From Trametes villosa (Eukaryota > Basidiomycota > Agaricomycetes > Polyporales > Polyporaceae): a DNA stretch of 64,000 bases. Positions 42,750 through 53,452 of this stretch are shown here, in pieces. The first letter of the stretch is position 1. Every line of letters begins with the position of its first letter. The stretch is from the NCBI GenBank assembly GCA_002964805.2, contig PUDQ02000025.1:1-64000 (forward strand), in the 5' to 3' direction. Below the pieces are notes generated by a model that was not told where the DNA came from, did not search any database, and saw only the letters and a list, made by a program, of their open reading frames with translations. The translations under genes were made by a program, and so were the position numbers.

Positions 42750-44086
42750 CTAGGATCGCTGGGGTTCCACGTCCCTGATCTGCGCCAAAGTCGCTTCCAA
42801 TCCGGTCCACTCCGACTCCTCAACGTCGACCAGCGAGGGAGTGCCCGCAGGCTGTTCTCCCAGTGCGTGTGTGGCCGCGCGCAGCACGGAAGCTAGCTCA
42901 CGGAGTGACGAGTCCGTTTTCGTGGTCTCCACCGACTCGGTCTGGTCCGTCGCAAACAGAGCGCTGGCGAGGGCCGCCGCACGGTGTAACTTGAGCATGG
43001 TGTCGATGAGGCGGAGTGTGGCCGGATCTTCCCGCTGCTCTACAATTGCAGCGCGAATGGCCTCGACGTTGCGCCGTTTCTCCTGCGTCTCGGCGAGGAG
43101 CTTGATGAAGTCCGTCGCAATCCGGTTGATAGACGTGCGAATCGTCCGGAGCGGGTCCTCGATCTCAGAGGCTACGATATCCGCGGCACCGATACACACG
43201 GCGAAGACGAGGACATCCAGGCCTGTGAGCGCGGCGGACAGAACGGGTGCGAAGGGCAGAGTCGCAATGGCCTAGTATGAATCGCATTAGTCTCGAGAGT
43301 GGCGCACAGAGCTACGGTGAACCGCGACGAACGCACCGTTGCTCGGACGGCCATATGCACGTATCTCCGCCTGCGCCGAGCTGCTTGCATCTGCTGCACC
43401 TCGTCATTCCCGCCAAGACCCTGTGCCTGGTCGACAAACTTGTGCAGCGATTCTTCGACCTCGCGAAGGGCCTTTTCTTGTTGTGCGAGGCTTGCTACGT
43501 GGAATTCGTAGCTCGACTGACACCCCGGACGAGGTAGGAGGTAGCCGGGGGCATCCGATAGTAGCTTTGAGGCACTTATTAGCTTCTAGAGAAATGGGTT
43601 GCCGACGAACATGTCAGCAAATCTGCACATTCATGTCGGGCTCAGCAGAAGCTTACGGGAGCTATTTCAGCGCCCAGGGCGTAAACCTCTGCGTTTGTAG
43701 GCAGTTTGTCTTTGGATTCGCCGGTTTGATTGTGATGTTGTCGTAAGAGTGTGATGATGGTATCGAACGCCGTCGTGACCGCGCCGAGGTGGTGCCACAC
43801 CTGAGAGAAGAGCTGGTCGATCGGTTCACGAGCACGCAGATGCGGCTGGTTCTGGACCCACTCCGATACTATAGCGGTAACGTTAGCGAGACGGAATGAT
43901 GTGGCAAGAGCATAATCCCTAACTGCAGGTGCACTCGTTCTTTGCAGGACGCGCCCCGGGATCGTTGGTTGAAGCCGAGCCGGCGTCTTGAGCGCCCTCC
44001 GTTGGAATTTGTGCGACTTGGGACTGGTTAGCAGGCAAAGCCGCGACACCATCCGGCCGATCGGCTATTACACCTGTGCTATCCAT
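42750..44086 (-). CDS. C5, unknown coiled-coil family protein (copy 5 of 5)
   Basis: Exons 44086-43924, 43868-43657, 43585-43337 and 43271-42750; 381 aa. N-terminus MDSTGVIADRPDGV; Cys motif ECTC then split Ile; exon 2 LRAREPIDQLFSQVWHHLGA; exon 3 APGYLLPRPGCQSSYEFH and ARRRRRYVHMAVRA; exon 4 LPFAPVLSAALTGLDVLVFA and EESEWTGLEATLAQIR. The coding sequence looks intact, but the mobile element sits 41 bp upstream of the first exon, between this gene and its former upstream region. Expression is therefore probably lost or rewired. Confidence 0.82.
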
Positions 44087-44126
44087 ACAGTCCTAGCAGA
44101 TCTAGCGATCCGGGTGCGTTTGAGTG

Positions 44127-44135
44127 GGTCTTAGG
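44127..44135. repeat. Left 9-bp target-site duplication
   Basis: GGTCTTAGG, repeated exactly at 51408-51416 on the other side of the RecQ/DUF6589 element. Confidence 0.85.
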
Positions 44136-44192
44136 TAGGCTCGTCCCCATCCGTTTCGGGCGTCAACGACGGCGTTGAGGGCACCGAAACGG

Positions 44193-44259
44193 CTGGGCTG
44201 ACTGGTCGCCCTTTTGCCAGGTCAAACTAGCGCCCATCGTGGGAACGAATACTTAGAGA
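44193..44259 (+). repeat. Left subterminal inverted repeat, 67 bp
   Basis: Starts CTGGGCTGACTGG and ends ATACTTAGAGA. It is the reverse complement of 51260-51326 except for one T/C difference in CGCCCATCG. Confidence 0.95.
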
Positions 44260-44668
44260 AATGCGCCTCTGCGCTCTAGTGGACTTGCCGGGCCTACCAT
44301 CGCCATCCCTCGTACATCCCTCGTACACAACTAAAGATTGCGGATACTGCATATACCGGGACCAGGAATTACGCGCGAACCATCAACTCGTGCTATCTCC
44401 CGAGTCCTGTCGCAGCGCAGGCGAACTTCTCCCACCGCCAAAAACCCCACATAGAGACGGCGGCTGCGACTGTGAGTACAGAGCCATACGGTCCCGAGCA
44501 GCTTGCATCTGGGCTACAAGAGGCGATCTGCTGTTTGGAGGCCACGCCGGGGGTATGTCGTAGGTAGCTCGGGCGTACGGAAGCCGGGAGGACACGCCTA
44601 CGGCGAGTTCTGCCTGCGCGCCATGCATATGCGCCGGCGGCACCTGCGGACGGCGACCCCTGCGACTT

Positions 44669-47180
44669 TTACGTTAGAAATGGGCGCGCACCAGCTCTCC
44701 AATATCGTACGCACAGAGCGGAACCCAAGGTCGGCGATGGCAGGGGCTCGTCAGCCCACCGGATGACGCCCGAGTACGTCGGTTGCTCGAGGCTGGCTTC
44801 CTCCCCGCCATAGGTCTCTTGAGTTGCTGGCAGTTGCCACCGTAAGTCAGGCAGGAATTCTGAGTCTATCAAAGGTGAGTATTGCGGTGTATGTATCTTA
44901 TGCTCATAGTAGACTTACCCAGGTGCGCCTCAGGTGTACCCCCAGTGGCACGCCGAGGGCGCTTTGACGCCGTTGTGACCTCAACACCAGTGTCCGTAGT
45001 GTTCCGGCGACGCTTGGACCCCGAGCTAGGCGGGCGTTTCGACTTCCGTGGGAGGGGAACAAACGGAATCGGCCACTCTTCCATGAGTGTGAGAAGCTCT
45101 TCGGCGTACTCGTCCCACCAAACCCATGCCGCACCCAAAATCGAGGCGAGTTTAGCCTTGTCAACTCGCCCGACGGATGTCAGATGCTCGATCTGCGCGC
45201 GGCTGAGGATGCCGGTGCAGTCCCATTGTGAGCCCTTGTAATCGCGGTCGAATACAGTCTGGCGCCATTGATAGAGTTTGCTTTGGTATTCCAGCGCGGG
45301 CTCGCCCCTCTTCACCTTCTTGATGCGCTTCTGACGAGGACGCGGTCCAGGTCGCGTCCGCGACAGTAAAGTGGTGTCGCAGAGATCGCAGCAAGGGACT
45401 GTAGGGGCTAGCATTCAAGGTCAGTATCCGCCCAAAACAGGTTGGTGCATGGACTTACATTTGCGAGGGGACTCGTAAATAGATGCCCACACCTCGCGAC
45501 GGCAACGTACACTCTGAACGAATGCCGCCAGCCCCTCGTCCGCCGCGTCCGGATTCAGAGGCGGCTCCTCTCCGTACGGCAATTGATCATGGTTGCCCGC
45601 GCCTGTCCCCCGTAGCAAACCGTGCGCTTCGGCGTACTCTTTGGCTTGCGTCTTGCATGCACCACTCGACAGCGCCGAGGCGCCTGGCATCGCGTCGGGC
45701 TGTGATGCTTGACGTGATGTCGTGCGTGACTGCGTTGCCTGGGGCTTCCGCCGCGCTCGCGCGGAACCGGCCTGAAGTGCGGTGGGCATGAACGCTGAGC
45801 GCTCAACAAGAAGGACAGCTAGGCCGCGGCGCGAGGGAGAGCGCGCCGCTCGCCCAGCGCGTTGAATGAAGCTCGAAAGTGTTGCGGGTAGCTTCCACTG
45901 CACTACGAGATCCACGTCGCGAATGTTACATCCCTAGAATATACATGGTCAGTGTAGCTCAGTTGCGAGACGTCCAGGTAGCTAGGAGGTAGGACTCACC
46001 ATTCCGGCAGCATCTGTACACACCAGAATGCGCACTAGTCCTCGCCGGAACGCGTCCATAGAACCAGTGCGGTATGAGTCAGACATCACCGCGTTGAACG
46101 GGCGCACAGCCTGTGATGCTTCCTCTGCGCCGATTCCTGTGCGGGAGATCACCAAGGCCCTGAGGTAGTCGACGATCTCCGAGCCGGTGTTGATGTTGTC
46201 CGAGTACAGATATGCCTTCGGGACATCTTCAAGACAAGAGGCTGCGTCAGGTACCATGAAGTCGAGGTCGGCCAGGCTGTTCATGGGGTGCTCGCATGCT
46301 CGAACGACGAGAGAGACGTTTGGGCGATCATTTCCGACATTGAGAAATGATGTACTGTCCTTCGGAAAGTGAAGCTTGCTCATGACGTCCCGGCGAACAC
46401 GGGGAGTGAGTGTGGCGGAGAGGGCAATGATAGGGGTACCCCGAGGGAGGAAGGCTCGAACGACGCCGATAGTGCTATATTTCTTGCGGAAGTTGGCGCC
46501 CCAGTGCGATATGCAGTGAGCCTCGTCAACGACCACGGAGAGAACGCGACGACCAAAGTGGGAGTTACGTAGAACTCGATTGACAAATGTCCGGGACTGG
46601 AGCATCTCGGGAGAGATGAGAACGATGTGATAGGCTCCTGCGAGGATTTTCTACCGAAATGTGTATTGAGTGTCACGAAGTGCGCGTCGAAGACGCTACC
46701 AGACCCGAATGCCCACCTTGATCACCAGAGGGGAGCAGGCACCATTCTTGCTATTCAGCGCGACAGCGCCGAGACCAAAATCCAGCTCAAAAGTGCGGAC
46801 CTGAGCACGATGCCGGTAGAAGTTCACCCCTGGAGCGTATTATATGACAAAAATCGTAGACGTACCATTTCCTCCTCCAGGGACAGCAGAGGGCATACCA
46901 TGATTGTCGTCTTCCCGGCACTGGTCTCCCAGAGATGGGGTCCTGCAGCGATGGCGGTTTTCCCAGCTCCTGTGGATGCTTGAATGATGATATCCGTGCC
47001 CTCGAGTTGCGCTTTCACCCCGGCGAGTTGAAACGGCTTCGGGTCTTCATCCCAACCGTACGTCTCGCGCATTTTCTGCGATAGGAGCCTGAGATCTTCA
47101 TCTGTAAGCTTCGCACCGGGTTTTCGAGCGGCAGGCAGAGGTCGGGAGGTGAACCGACGACGAGAGTACGAGCGGGCCAT
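44669..47180 (-). CDS. RecQ-type DEAH helicase of the element
   Basis: Exons 47180-46866, 46800-46717, 46650-46000, 45933-45459, 45407-44919 and 44865-44669; 736 aa. The superfamily 2 helicase core is complete by motif: FQLAGVKAQL, Walker A STGAGKT (GAGKT at residues 71-75), LISPEML, DEAH at 175-178 with CISHWG typical of RecQ, ALSATLTP, YSDN, and motif VI QRAGRAAR at 374-381. After the core comes a basic linker and a region with CCDLC, possibly a degenerate zinc site. There is no RQC or HRDC signature that I can see. It would unwind DNA 3' to 5', perhaps during transposition. Its start is 265 bp from that of the DUF6589 gene, so a shared bidirectional promoter is likely. Confidence 0.85.
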
Positions 47181-47445
47181 GAGAGTAGACAGACAATCCG
47201 GCAGGAGTAAGTAGAGCAAGCAGGTGCGGGGGGACGTAGTGGCGGAGCAGGTGGACGCCACCAATTCGTCTGCCACTTTCACCGCACCACGATCACCTCA
47301 GCCGCGAAAAGGACAGCTCTGAACTTCTGCATTCTCTTCGCACACCGTGTATGTACAACGTTTGGTACGTGTGCTCCGTACTCGAACTGACAGACCCGCC
47401 ACTAGTCAGCCAGGGCCTATTAGAGGGCATTCAAAGGACGCACCA

Positions 47446-50400
47446 ATGTCTACCTCGCCCGAACCGTTTGGTTCTCAGCTTGCGAGTCCAGCAGCAATGA
47501 TACCCCTGGCCTTGCTGTCGCTGCCGCCATCCTCTGAACCGTCCTCACCTCTCACGGACCTGTCAAGCACGACAACGGCCTCCGGTGCTTCGTCACCTGA
47601 GGAGATGGTCCTGCTAGATGATCATCCACATGCTCTCGACATGCTGCTACTGGCAGACCGCCTCCGAACGCTCGGAGACAGCACCCCGACGACAGCTCAG
47701 AGGGAGTGCAACAACGCACCAGCACCAGCCGGCGTACTTGAAGGCGAGTATTCGAGCGACCACGTCAATCCGAGCTCCCCGATTCGGGGCAAGACACACG
47801 CCGAACGCTCAGCCAAACGCGAGCAGAAGAGACAGAAGCATAGGCAGAGGGACAAGGATGCGAGGGCGGCGGCTCGAGCACAAGAAAAGGCAGACCGTGC
47901 CATCGCGGCTGAAGCTGAGGCGGTTCGCAAAGAAGCAGAGAGGCGTGCAGCCGAACACGAGGCAGCTGTCGAGAAGCGCGCCCGTATCAGTGACGTCCTG
48001 TCCTACATGAAAGGCAAGGGAGTCACCTACGGCGACATCCTTCTCTTCTTGTCGGACACCGAGGCGTCAACGGGCTATGGCGAGGAGCGCTTTCGAGGCC
48101 TCTTCGCCGTCCCTGGTCGTGTCCGTCAGGTCCTCATGAACTGGGTATCGTCTTCGAACAGCAAGACTGGACGCACTGCAGTGAGGGACTGGGCGATCGA
48201 ATATGTGGGGTCATTGGTGTCCAAGGAGGGCGGGGCGGTCTCACGTTCCCATATCCTGCAGGCGTTCCGGAGGCCCATAGACGAGACGTTCGCGGGGAAC
48301 TTCAAGTTCACTTCGCTCTACGAGAGCCTATACAAGCTCTGCCCAACGATGCGGGCTCTCCTGCTTGCATTCTCCACAACCACGCGTCAGCACCGGTGGC
48401 TCGTCAACCTGGTATCGTCAGGCCGGAGCAACGCTGCGATCAAATATCAAGCTCGGAGAGACAAAGTCAGTATATGCATAGTAGTTTTTATATACCGTGG
48501 CTCACCGTCTACACAGCTCATCGGTAGCGCCATGACCATACTCCTGCGTGCACGTAGTCAGCGGAATAGCTATGCAGCGCAGATCATGGGCCTATACCTC
48601 TATGCGACTGGATCACCTCGCCAAGTGATCAGTGTTCTATCCCACGTCGGTCTCTCTGGCAGCTACCAGATGCTAGCTGGGACGCGACGACGCAGTAACC
48701 TCCTGAAGTCCGCCGTCGCTAGCACTGTCAACTCAGCAGAGCGATCAGACTCGGAGCTCTCAGACGACTCCGACTACGCACCATCTGACAGCTCTTCTGG
48801 CTCATCAGCCTTCTGGAGCGGTTCGGACTGCGAGACCGACTCGGACTGGGAGGACCTGGACGATACGACGTCAAGCTCGAGCTCCGAAGCATCCCCCCTC
48901 CGCACCCCTTCTAGAACGCAACCCATCGCAGCTCCCCCTGACGCGCGTTTGCCCGCTTCACGCGTTCCAGATGCTGCAAAGACGTCGCAGCCACCCAAGT
49001 CACGAGACGGCATCCTGGACACGCTCTCCGACTCGTGCCGCCTCTCTCTCCGTGCGCGAGCCCAGGCACCCCGCCGCTCAGAGGACGATGGCCTAGCGAA
49101 CGTGTATGACAACATAAACTTCATGTTCCGGGCGGCAGAGCAGATACTGGGGAGAACGGACTCACAAGAGAACGGCACCTGCGCGACCGCCTTTTCGCTC
49201 TACAAGGCACCCCACCAGCATTTACGGACAGCTGACCTAGTGCGCTCGTTCACCGCTGCACCCCCGCTAGCCTTCAAAGACATCCGACTCACCGCAGAGG
49301 AGACTGGCGCGGTACGAGAGCGCCTGATCTGGACGGTCATGAACATCGTAGTTCAGCATGGCGGCGAATCGTTCAAGCAGTTCAAGGACCGGCTCACCTC
49401 CGCACCTCCGAGCACCCATCGCATCCCCCTCCACAAGACCGAGGTCTTCCCTATGCCTGCCATGGAAATCGACGAGTCCAGCACCACCGGAAACGCGCAG
49501 GTTCTCGATAGTATGTTCACCGAGATGGGATACAAGCTCGACTCACCGGAGTTCAGCAACACCATCAAGCTCGTCTTCGGCGACCAACTCTCCATGGCGC
49601 GTGTTCGTGCTATCACCAACACACGTGTCGGGCATGACGACCCATCTAAGTCCTACCTCAATGTTGTCTTTGCTCCGGGCTTCTTCCACTACCAAATGGC
49701 GGGCACCCACGGCGTCCTCGAAACCCATTGGGGAGATCCCTCGCTCAGCGCTCGTGACCCGGGCTCCCTGTCTTTTCACAACTCGGTTCTCCAGCGCAAG
49801 CCTATTGTATTGTCATCCCTGCCGCCATATCGAACCTGCCGTGATCTCACCTTCGTCTCGCTGTACGCTCGCGTGCTGCACTGCCTCGAACTTGTCTCCG
49901 GCCACGAGATTGCTGATTATCCCTCGACTACATCCTTCGCCCAGTTCAAGACGCATGCCGCAGCCATAGTCGACGAGTACGCCAACCCAGCGAAAGCAGC
50001 AGCGTTGCGAGGTGCATGGGAGGAGGCGGCGGCAGGTGGCAAACAGTCCGAGCCCGCCACGCCCGGCGGCGCCTCACAGCCACAAGACAGCGCTGAGGAC
50101 CCGGTCTTCCACAACGCTGTCCTCTTCCTCCGCGATGCGTTGCTCCTACGCCACTTCGCGGACGCTATCAAGAGCGGCTCCTCCGACCATCTGGTGTGTG
50201 TACTGAAACTCTGGGCCCTCGGCTTTCGTGCCATGGGACGCGTTAAGTACGCCCATGAGCTCCTGCACCTGGTACATAACCTGATGCACGTTTGGCCTCG
50301 TGAGCTTCGGTAAGTACCACGGTCCGGCGGTATAGTTACAGACTAATGTATGGTGCCAGTGAGATTATCATGAACAACTGGCTTGTGAACACAACCGGGG

Positions 50401-51158
50401 GCGTTGACGGCTTCATCCCCGTAGATCTGCTCCAAGAGCATCTAAACTTCTGGATTAAGGTATAATATCTCAGTTATCTGTTGATATTCTTCCCCTGCTG
50501 ACACAACCGGTGTCCGCACCGGCAGGTCATCTACAAGGCGCATGGCAGCAATGCATCCTGGGAATGGCTTCAGACCATCTCCCCGTGTATCGAAGTACTG
50601 CGGCGTCTCGCGCGGGAGATCAGTGCGGAACTCGGGGCCAAGCAAGGCGTCAAACATCATGCCCCTGACCTGACGAAGGATATCCGCGAGCTCATGGGCT
50701 CTTTGCGCAAGCACGCCGTCTACGTCCAGGAGAGCGACCGTCCCGATCGCGACTCGGTCAAGCTCGTGCCGAACGTCTACAGTGCCGGCATCCATTCACT
50801 CGCCGGGCCGCTCGCCGAGTACAACAAGACGTTCGCGAAGATGCAAGAGCGCCGCAAGATGAAACCTGTCATTGGTGAGTCGGCCCTCAAGACGTTCGGG
50901 GTAGAAAACCGGGGCACTGCCTCGACAGCGCAGTCTCCCCACAGCCCTTCTTCCTCCGGGGATTGTAGCCCTACCCCGCCATCCGACTCTGATAGCGACA
51001 GCGACGGCGCTGGCAGCACGAGCGATAGCGACAGCGAACACTCCGAGCTCGACGGGGCACCAGGAGGGGGAGATGAGATCACGGGAGACGGCTTTGGTGA
51101 CGTTTTCTTTACTTTGGACAGCCCCGAAGATGTTGAGCTAGATATGGATGGGTTCTAA
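47446..51158 (+). CDS. DUF6589 protein of the element, candidate transposase
   Basis: Exons 47446-48465, 48517-50309, 50360-50459 and 50526-51158; 1,181 aa. The first intron is 51 nt and in frame, so it can be mistaken for coding sequence. An upstream in-frame ATG at 47347 is an alternative start. Order: disordered acidic N-terminus, a coiled coil (residues about 120-170) leading to ISDVLSYMKGKGVTYGDIL, then MGLYLYATGSPRQ, a Ser/Asp-rich insert, the conserved VFGDQLSMARVRAI with FFHYQMAGTHGVLETHWG, and NNWLVNTTGG with DLLQEHLNFWIK. The C-terminus is acidic. The GDQ...H...E/D pattern resembles the RNase H-like arrangement of DDE transposases, but this is inference; the family has no established activity that I know of. 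Confidence 0.82.
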
Positions 51159-51259
51159 GTGGACTATACATATATTACGAGAGCGTCCTGCGAGTCAGCC
51201 GGCTCACGCCCCTCGAGTGCTCGCCCGCCTGCATTTCCCCAAGGGCGAGCAGCGATAAA

Positions 51260-51326
51260 TCTCTAAGTATTCGTTCCCACGGTGGGCGCTAGTTTGACCT
51301 GGCAAAAGGGCGACCAGTCAGCCCAG
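51260..51326 (-). repeat. Right subterminal inverted repeat, 67 bp
   Basis: Inverted partner of 44193-44259, 66 of 67 positions identical by direct comparison. Confidence 0.95.
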
Positions 51327-51407
51327 TCCGCTCGCAAGCTCGCGCCTCCTCTCTCCCCCTTTCTGGAAGGCGCGTGGAGCTTAGCGCCGGACTGGCTGGC
51401 GAGTCTA

Positions 51408-51416
51408 GGTCTTAGG
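51408..51416. repeat. Right 9-bp target-site duplication
   Basis: Second copy of GGTCTTAGG. It is followed by GGATGGAGGCACTAAGCAAG, which aligns with the C4 upstream region right after the corresponding site. Confidence 0.85.
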
Positions 51417-51960
51417 GGATGGAGGCACTAAGCAAGTGCGACAGCTACGCCACATCGCAGCCGGCTATATGGGCGCTCGAAAGTCCTTCCCACGCTCTTC
51501 AAGTTGTCTCTTCTCGCCCTCAATTCATTCGACGCCTCTCCGTCCGGCTCATATGTCGCCGATTCTGCTGCGATAGTATGAGGTGAGTAACCCCGATATC
51601 AACTCAGTACAGGACGGTTGATTTGTACGTGGTGTAGCAAAGCGGCACAGTCCTCCCCTCGGTGCACTGGTCTAGGTCGTCCCGCAGCGCGGCCCGGCGC
51701 ATACCTTCCGTTGCCCCATTTTATATGACGCTCGGTTCTTTAAGATCAGGCCTGGGACTCCTCTCGAGCCGCATTAGCCTCTTCGGGGGATCACCGTCGC
51801 TGCCAGTTAGATGCAGTCGCAAGACCAGGGTAGAATTCCCACGTCAATATTCTCCCTAGTACATCCGCACACGCTCATCGTCTCATCCTCACCAGATTTG
51901 TTCCAAGTGCCAGTTCGAAGCATTACACAGACGCTAGAGAAAGGCGCACACTGTCGACGT
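51417..51960. other. Former C5 upstream region, displaced by the element
   Basis: Homologous to 40100-40400 upstream of C4 (for example GGCGCTCGAAAG, TGAGGTGAGTAACC, CAGTCCTCCCCTCGG). It probably holds the original C5 promoter, now 7.3 kb from the gene. Confidence 0.6.
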
Positions 51961-52330
51961 CATAGTCGGTATCAAGTTATGGATAATGGGCGCTATGATG
52001 CTAACCGTCGCTTCTCTTGCACTGACGTAGATTCCCCCTGAAACTGTACGTCGCTTGCTGGACGACATGACGGAACAAGGCACAAAAGAGTAGACGACGG
52101 CAAATGTCATGTTACTTACCGCACACCAACCCTCAACGCAATGTGGGGCCACACGTCGCGGCGGCAATTGTCGAGACTCGTGCTGTAGCCTGCTCCTCGC
52201 GCAGTAAGAGCGCACGAGGAGTCGCCGCGAGTGCCAGTATAAAGGCCGGGCGAACTCGACCAGGCGTCCTCATCCAACAACTCGCCCTCACTCATCCACC
52301 CGAGTTCCAACCCACTCATCCATGCTCGCC
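51961..52330 (+). promoter_or_regulatory. Class B hydrophobin upstream block of H8
   Basis: Shares GACGTAGATTCCCCCTGAA, CCCTCAACGCAATGTGG and TATAAAGGCCGGG with H5. TATAAA lies at 52238-52243, 88 nt before the ATG. Confidence 0.65.
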
Positions 52331-52776
52331 ATGTTCTCGACTCTCTTCGTCTTCTCCTCCCTCGCTATCCTTGCTGCCGCCACCCCCGCGCCGAACGGTG
52401 CTCCCGCGAGCTCGTGCTCCACCGGGGAGATCCAATGCTGCAACTCCGTCGAGAAGGCAAGCGACCCAGGCGCGGCAGAGGTCCTCAAGAGCATCGGCGT
52501 CGTCGTGCAGGACGTCGACGCCCTCGTCGGGCTCACCTGCTCGCCCATCAACGTCGTCGGCGCCGGCAGCGGCGACTCTTGGTAGGTCCCAGCCGTACTC
52601 GTTCCGACACACAATTAACTAACCAATTTACAGCAACGCTCAGACGGTCTGCTGCCAGAACAACTCGTTCGGTAGGATCGACTCGCACAGCCGTTTTGTC
52701 GCATAGAACTTAGCTGACCGACCTTCTCTTTCTAGGGAGCCTCATCTCCATCGGATGCGTGCCTGTGACGCTCTGA
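52331..52776 (+). CDS. H8, class I hydrophobin (promoter class B)
   Basis: Exons 52331-52581, 52634-52671 and 52736-52776; 109 aa. The start is taken at MFSTLFVF; an in-frame ATG three codons earlier is less consistent with H2 and H5. Eight Cys complete, the fifth made by splicing. Distinctive changes: GEIQCCNSVEK and VLKSIGVVVQ, adding charge before the loop, and CNAQTVCCQNN. It is the last hydrophobin of the cluster and follows the displaced C5 upstream region. Confidence 0.93.
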
Positions 52777-53452
52777 ACGTCGGATCGATATCGCTGTGGC
52801 GCGCGGGGTGGGAGTCCGTGCGCGAAGTGGGGAGGACGCCTGGCCTTGATGTTCCCATGTATACCGCCCCGGAACGGAATCGTATTTGACTTGAACGGAT
52901 GTCTTCTCGTGTGAACCCGAATGCGTCTAAACCTTGTAGTAACGCCACGGGGGGCGCTTGCACTAAGGAATACATGGACGTCATGGAAGGCGGTGATCAT
53001 ACCTTCTCCCGTCGCGGACGCGCGCTGCCGGCGGACCCGACCCGGATCCCCGTTCCACGAAGCCAGTTCGCCTCGAGCATTTCGGAGGCACCGCAATGGA
53101 TCCTGTGGCGTACGGGCGAGTGCGTGCTAGTTGCGCGCGTCGGATGTGTGGCGCAAGTTATTGTGGCAGAGGTGTGTTCGTGATAGACCCGCCTTTCTTG
53201 ACGGCTGGAGCTCTTGCTGAGCGCCCCAGACTCGCTACTACCGTAAGGAGATGAGATCCGGTCCTCACCCGCGACAGGACTCATTGAGGTCCACCGACTG
53301 AGGCGCTCCTTGCTTTCTTACCACTTCCTTCGGCAACTTTCCCACGCCCTGCAGCCAATCAGCGCGGGCTACGGGGGTGCGGTCAATAGCACATCTAGAC
53401 AACTAGACGGCTCTGGGGGCTCTAAAGATCTCGGGTAACTACTGCTGGAAGG
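52777..53452. other. 3' flank of H8 and LINE 5' region
   Basis: The first 200 bp are homologous to the 3' flank of H5. From about 53330 the sequence may be the 5' untranslated region of the following LINE. No gene is supported. Confidence 0.4.

Larger units (their letters stand above)
44136..51407. mobile_element. RecQ/DUF6589 two-gene DNA transposon, 7,272 bp
   Basis: The ends read TAGGCTCGTC on the left and, inverted on the right, TAGACTCGCC: 8 of 10 matching. Further in, 44193-44259 and 51260-51326 form a 67-bp inverted repeat with one mismatch. The element is bounded by a 9-bp direct repeat. Inside are two head-to-head genes, a RecQ-type helicase and a DUF6589 protein. The flanks, joined with one copy of the 9-bp repeat, align continuously with the region upstream of C4, so the insertion has a paralogous empty site. 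The near-identity of the inverted repeats suggests a recent insertion. The DUF6589 protein is the candidate transposase by inference only. Confidence 0.88.

Noticed and set aside
48466..48516. A hydrophobic insert in the DUF6589 protein
   Set aside because: This 51-nt stretch has GTCAGT and ACAG ends and is better read as an in-frame intron.
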